8,755 nucleotides of DNA, from positions 1 through 8,755 of the forward strand of contig DKUO01000001.1 in the NCBI GenBank assembly GCA_002490705.1, read 5' to 3'. This DNA comes from Lachnospiraceae bacterium UBA7202. GTDB taxonomy: Bacteria > Bacillota > Clostridia > Lachnospirales > Lachnospiraceae. Both the position numbers and the translations under genes were made by a program. The notes under the pieces are model-generated. The model did not search any database. It was not told the DNA's origin and saw nothing but the letters and a program-made list of their open reading frames with translations. Of this stretch, positions 6,747 through 8,755 are shown one piece after another (positions within the stretch are counted from its first letter, which is position 1; the number at the start of each line of letters is the position of its first letter).

Positions 6747-6777
6747 CCCCGGTGAGGATGATTCACCGGGGCTTTTT
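6747..6777 (+). terminator. Intrinsic terminator of tRNA-Gln
   Basis: CCCCGGTGA (6747-6755) pairs perfectly with TCACCGGGG (6763-6771) around a seven-base loop, followed by C and five T (6773-6777). It starts six bases after the tRNA. Confidence 0.92.
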
Positions 6778-6874
6778 GATGGATAGGTCAATTTGAGATT
6801 GCTTTATCTATTGAGCAGGTGCGGTTTAATTGGATATTTGTGTATCAAATTCCTTTGGAAGCATAAAATAGTGT

Positions 6875-6915
6875 AAAGACAGTGTATTGAGTTTGTCTTT
6901 ATTATATGGTAGTAT
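6875..6915 (+). promoter_or_regulatory. Promoter and candidate operator of the toxin-antitoxin operon
   Basis: TTGAGT (6887-6892) and TAGTAT (6910-6915) are 17 bases apart, about 30 bases before the antitoxin gene. AAAGACA (6875-6881) and TGTCTTT (6894-6900) form a perfect 7-bp inverted repeat that brackets the -35 box, a good place for binding by the ribbon-helix-helix antitoxin, which in this family normally represses its own operon. Operator function is inferred. The rest of 6778-6945 shows nothing else I can name. Confidence 0.45.
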
Positions 6916-6945
6916 ATTGATGGAATTAAGGAAAGGAGTTTTATT

Positions 6946-7206
6946 ATGGCGCAGACATTGGTAAATATTCGTATGGATGAAGAATTAAAGAAAAATATGG
7001 AACAGACTTGTCAGGAGCTTGGAATGAATATGACTACTGCAATTACTATATTTGCGAAGAAAATGACCAGAGAAAAAAGGATTCCATTTGAAGTATCTGT
7101 TGATCCGTTTTATTCGGAAAGCAATATGGCACATTTGCGTAGAGGCGTGGAGGCTCTTAATGCCGGAAAGGGCGTGGAACACGATATCATCGAGGTGGAC
7201 GAATGA
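6946..7206 (+). CDS. RelB/DinJ-family antitoxin
   Basis: The 86-residue protein starts with TLVNIRMDEELKK, a short strand followed by a helix, then ELGMNMTTAITIFAKKM, the second helix of a ribbon-helix-helix DNA-binding fold as in RelB/DinJ antitoxins. The middle (IPFEVSVDPFYSE) matches the family's usual IPFE link, and the acidic C-terminal part would wrap and block the toxin. It should bind DNA as a dimer and repress its own promoter. AAAGGAG (6932-6938) lies seven bases before the ATG. The stop overlaps the toxin start in ATGA (7203-7206), so the pair is translationally coupled with the antitoxin made first. Confidence 0.92.
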   Translation: MAQTLVNIRMDEELKKNMEQTCQELGMNMTTAITIFAKKMTREKRIPFEVSVDPFYSESNMAHLRRGVEALNAGKGVEHDIIEVDE

Positions 7207-7463
7207 GAAAAGTATGGTTTGATGAGGCGTGGGAAGATTATACTTATTGGCAGATGCAGGATAGAAAAACATTAAAACGCATTAATGCGTTGCTGAAAGA
7301 TATAGAGAGAGGAAATTTTGATGGTATTGGAAAACCAGAGCCGTTGAAAGGTGATATGAGCGGATTTTGGAGTCGGAGAATTGATGATGTGAATAGACTG
7401 GTGTACAGGATTTGTGGAGATGTGATAGAAATTGTTTCTTGTAAAGGTCATTATGAGGATTGA
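7203..7463 (+). CDS. yoeB: YoeB-family toxin (mRNA endonuclease)
   Basis: The 86-residue product matches the Txe/YoeB family along its length: WEDYTYWQ (10-17), KRINALLKDIERG, GIGKPEPLKG (41-50), GFWSRRID (54-61), RLVYRI and a C-terminal GHY. The three residues known to matter in E. coli YoeB, E46, R65 and H83, occur at the same numbers here, and Y84 is also kept, so the toxin looks active. YoeB toxins cut mRNA at the ribosomal A site and stop translation; they are neutralised by the partner antitoxin until it is degraded. Two extra residues (ED) follow Y84, where the E. coli protein ends. The start codon overlaps the antitoxin stop and the operon ends at a terminator just downstream. E. coli YoeB is paired with a YefM-type antitoxin; this one sits with a RelB/DinJ-type antitoxin. 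Confidence 0.94.
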   Translation: MRKVWFDEAWEDYTYWQMQDRKTLKRINALLKDIERGNFDGIGKPEPLKGDMSGFWSRRIDDVNRLVYRICGDVIEIVSCKGHYED

Positions 7464-7486
7464 AACAATATAAAAATAACGGATAA

Positions 7487-7527
7487 AATCCCGGAAATGC
7501 TGGAAATGGCGTTTCCGGGATTGTTTT
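7487..7527 (+). terminator. Intrinsic terminator of the toxin-antitoxin operon
   Basis: Bases 7487-7500 pair with 7509-7522 in a 14-bp stem (one G-U wobble) containing the GC-rich block TCCCGGAAA, with an eight-base loop and then GTTTT, with a further T-run at 7531-7534. It begins 24 bases after the toxin gene. Confidence 0.88.
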
Positions 7528-7592
7528 ATGTTTTAGATAATTTTTATTTGTACTTGGTATAAAAACTGTCTCTCGCTCTTTTTGAAAGAAAG

Positions 7593-7601
7593 TGTTATAC
7601 T
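7593..7601 (+). promoter_or_regulatory. Extended -10 promoter of hydE
   Basis: TGTTATACT gives the extended -10 form (TGN then TATACT at 7596-7601). No good -35 box sits 17 bases upstream, which an extended -10 promoter can tolerate. The leader of about 45 bases is G-rich; TGGGC (7616-7620) can pair with GCCCA (7636-7640), or GGGC (7629-7632) with GCCC (7636-7639), just before the ribosome site. Confidence 0.4.
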
Positions 7602-7652
7602 ATACCCGTATAAGCTGGGCGGCGCGCAGGGCGAAGCCCACGGGGAGGATCT

Positions 7653-8696
7653 ATGACAGACCTGATCGACAGCTTCCCCACCGTCAGGGAGCTTTCCGAT
7701 GATGAGTGGCGGTTTTTGATCGAGGGAGATTATGACAGACAGCGCCTTTTTGACAAGGCGGACGAAGTGCGCAGGCAGTATTACGGGACGGATGTTTATA
7801 TCAGGGGATTGATTGAGATATCCAGCTTTTGTAAAAACGACTGTCTCTATTGCGGCATCCGCAGGAGCAATGGAAACGCAGAACGTTACAGGCTTTCCAA
7901 GGAAGTTATATCTGCCTGCTGCGAACAGGGATACGGGCTGGGGTTCCGCACCTTTGTGCTACAGGGAGGCGAGGACTCTTTCCATACAACAGAGTGGGTG
8001 GCGGATTGTGTTTCGGCCCTCAAAGAAAAATATCCGGATTGTGCAGTGACGCTCTCTTTGGGGGAACGGCCGCGGAAGGATTATGAAATCTGGTATCAGG
8101 CGGGAGCCGACCGTTATCTTTTGCGGCATGAGACGGCGTCTCGCTCTCATTATGAGAAACTGCATCCTCCCGAACAGACCTTTGCGCACCGCATGGAGTG
8201 TCTGTGGGAGTTGAAGCAGATCGGCTATCAGACGGGAGCGGGGTTTATGGTGGGCTCGCCGTTCCAGAGGACGGAGGATTTGATTGCGGACATGCGTTTC
8301 CTGCGTAATTTTCAGCCCCACATGGTGGGAATCGGCCCCTTTATCCCCCATCATGACACGCCCTTTGCAGCCGAACCGCAGGGGAGTCTGGAACGCACGC
8401 TCACGATGGTGGCGCTCACAAGGCTGATATTGCCAAAGACGCTGCTTCCCGCGACGACGGCGCTGGGTACGATTCATCCGCAGGGAAGGGAACTGGGATT
8501 GAAAGCGGGCGCCAATGTCATTATGCCGAACCTTTCGCCGGCGGCGGTGCGCGGACAGTATTCCCTTTACGACAATAAACTCTGTACGGGAGAAGAAGCG
8601 GCGGAGGGCATGGAAAGCCTCAAACGGCGGGTTTTGGAAGCAGGCTACCGGATTACAGTCGGCAGAGGGGATTCTCTGGCTACGGAACCCGGATAA
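7653..8696 (+). CDS. hydE: [FeFe]-hydrogenase H-cluster maturase HydE (radical SAM)
   Basis: The 347-residue protein has the usual HydE length. RGLIEISSFCKNDCLYCG holds the radical SAM CX3CX2C motif (C60, C64, C67) that binds the [4Fe-4S] cluster; the HydE-like context (RG(I/L)IEIS before it, IRRSN after it) separates it from related biotin-synthase-like enzymes. LQGGED (G105-G106-E107) is the SAM-binding GGE motif, and a TIM-barrel continues through GFMVGSPFQRTEDL, GIGPFIPHHDTPF and MPNLSP. HydE acts in the cytoplasm with HydF and HydG to build the diiron part of the hydrogenase active site. GGGGAGG (7642-7648) lies four bases before the ATG, a short spacing. A second Cys cluster known in the Thermotoga enzyme (CX7CX2C near the C-terminus) is incomplete: C311 is present, with Gly319 and Ser322 at the other places. 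No hydF, hydG or hydrogenase gene lies in the window. Confidence 0.94.
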   Translation: MTDLIDSFPTVRELSDDEWRFLIEGDYDRQRLFDKADEVRRQYYGTDVYIRGLIEISSFCKNDCLYCGIRRSNGNAERYRLSKEVISACCEQGYGLGFRTFVLQGGEDSFHTTEWVADCVSALKEKYPDCAVTLSLGERPRKDYEIWYQAGADRYLLRHETASRSHYEKLHPPEQTFAHRMECLWELKQIGYQTGAGFMVGSPFQRTEDLIADMRFLRNFQPHMVGIGPFIPHHDTPFAAEPQGSLERTLTMVALTRLILPKTLLPATTALGTIHPQGRELGLKAGANVIMPNLSPAAVRGQYSLYDNKLCTGEEAAEGMESLKRRVLEAGYRITVGRGDSLATEPG

Positions 8697-8755
8697 AGGA
8701 TATCGTGGTGTAGTTAAAAAAGTAGTATGTTAGATAGATAATATGAAGTGACCCC

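Noticed and set aside
7959..8477. 172-codon open frame on the minus strand opposite hydE
   Set aside because: The translation is rich in Arg and His from antisense reading of hydE and has no family motif.
8697..8755. Possible promoter or small gene at the right end
   Set aside because: The 59 bases are A+T-rich with loose -10-like words only; no convincing -35/-10 pair, terminator or coding frame can be supported.

Overview
The window looks like chromosomal DNA from an anaerobic Clostridia-type Firmicute, most likely a gut Lachnospiraceae relative. Supporting features are a type III glutamine synthetase, an [FeFe]-hydrogenase maturase (HydE), a polysaccharide-enzyme-type ILEI domain, strong GGAGG-type ribosome sites, sigma-A-like promoters and a tRNA gene without encoded CCA. 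This placement is inference from gene content. All supported genes are on the + strand.

Layout: (1) 1-531, the 3' end of a gene whose product ends in an interleukin-like EMT inducer (ILEI) domain. (2) 561-2807, a type III glutamine synthetase (glnN) with its own promoter and a leader holding a strong intrinsic terminator, so probably an attenuated gene. (3) 2808-3007, a spacer with a long imperfect stem-loop and a possible promoter. (4) 3008-6571, a tight four-gene operon: an MBOAT membrane O-acyltransferase, a membrane-anchored SGNH/DltD-like protein, a DltC-like acyl carrier protein and an MBL-fold hydrolase, closed by a terminator. (5) 6627-6777, a self-contained tRNA-Gln(CTG) unit with promoter and terminator. 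(6) 6875-7527, a type II toxin-antitoxin pair (RelB/DinJ-like antitoxin, YoeB-like toxin) with a candidate operator and a terminator. (7) 7593-8696, hydE with an extended -10 promoter. I see nothing convincing in 8697-8755. No gene-free stretch exceeds about 200 bases.

How the genes work together: the four-gene operon resembles the DltB-DltD-DltC part of the D-alanylation machinery. An acyl group carried on the ACP would be passed by the MBOAT across the membrane, with the SGNH protein acting on the outer face on a surface or secreted acceptor. The usual activating ligase (a DltA-like adenylation enzyme) is absent, and an MBL-fold hydrolase occupies the last position instead. The acyl group and the acceptor are unknown. 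This operon is the most interesting part of the window and is visibly more A+T-rich than glnN and hydE. glnN (nitrogen assimilation), the toxin-antitoxin pair and hydE (hydrogen metabolism) appear to be independent transcription units.
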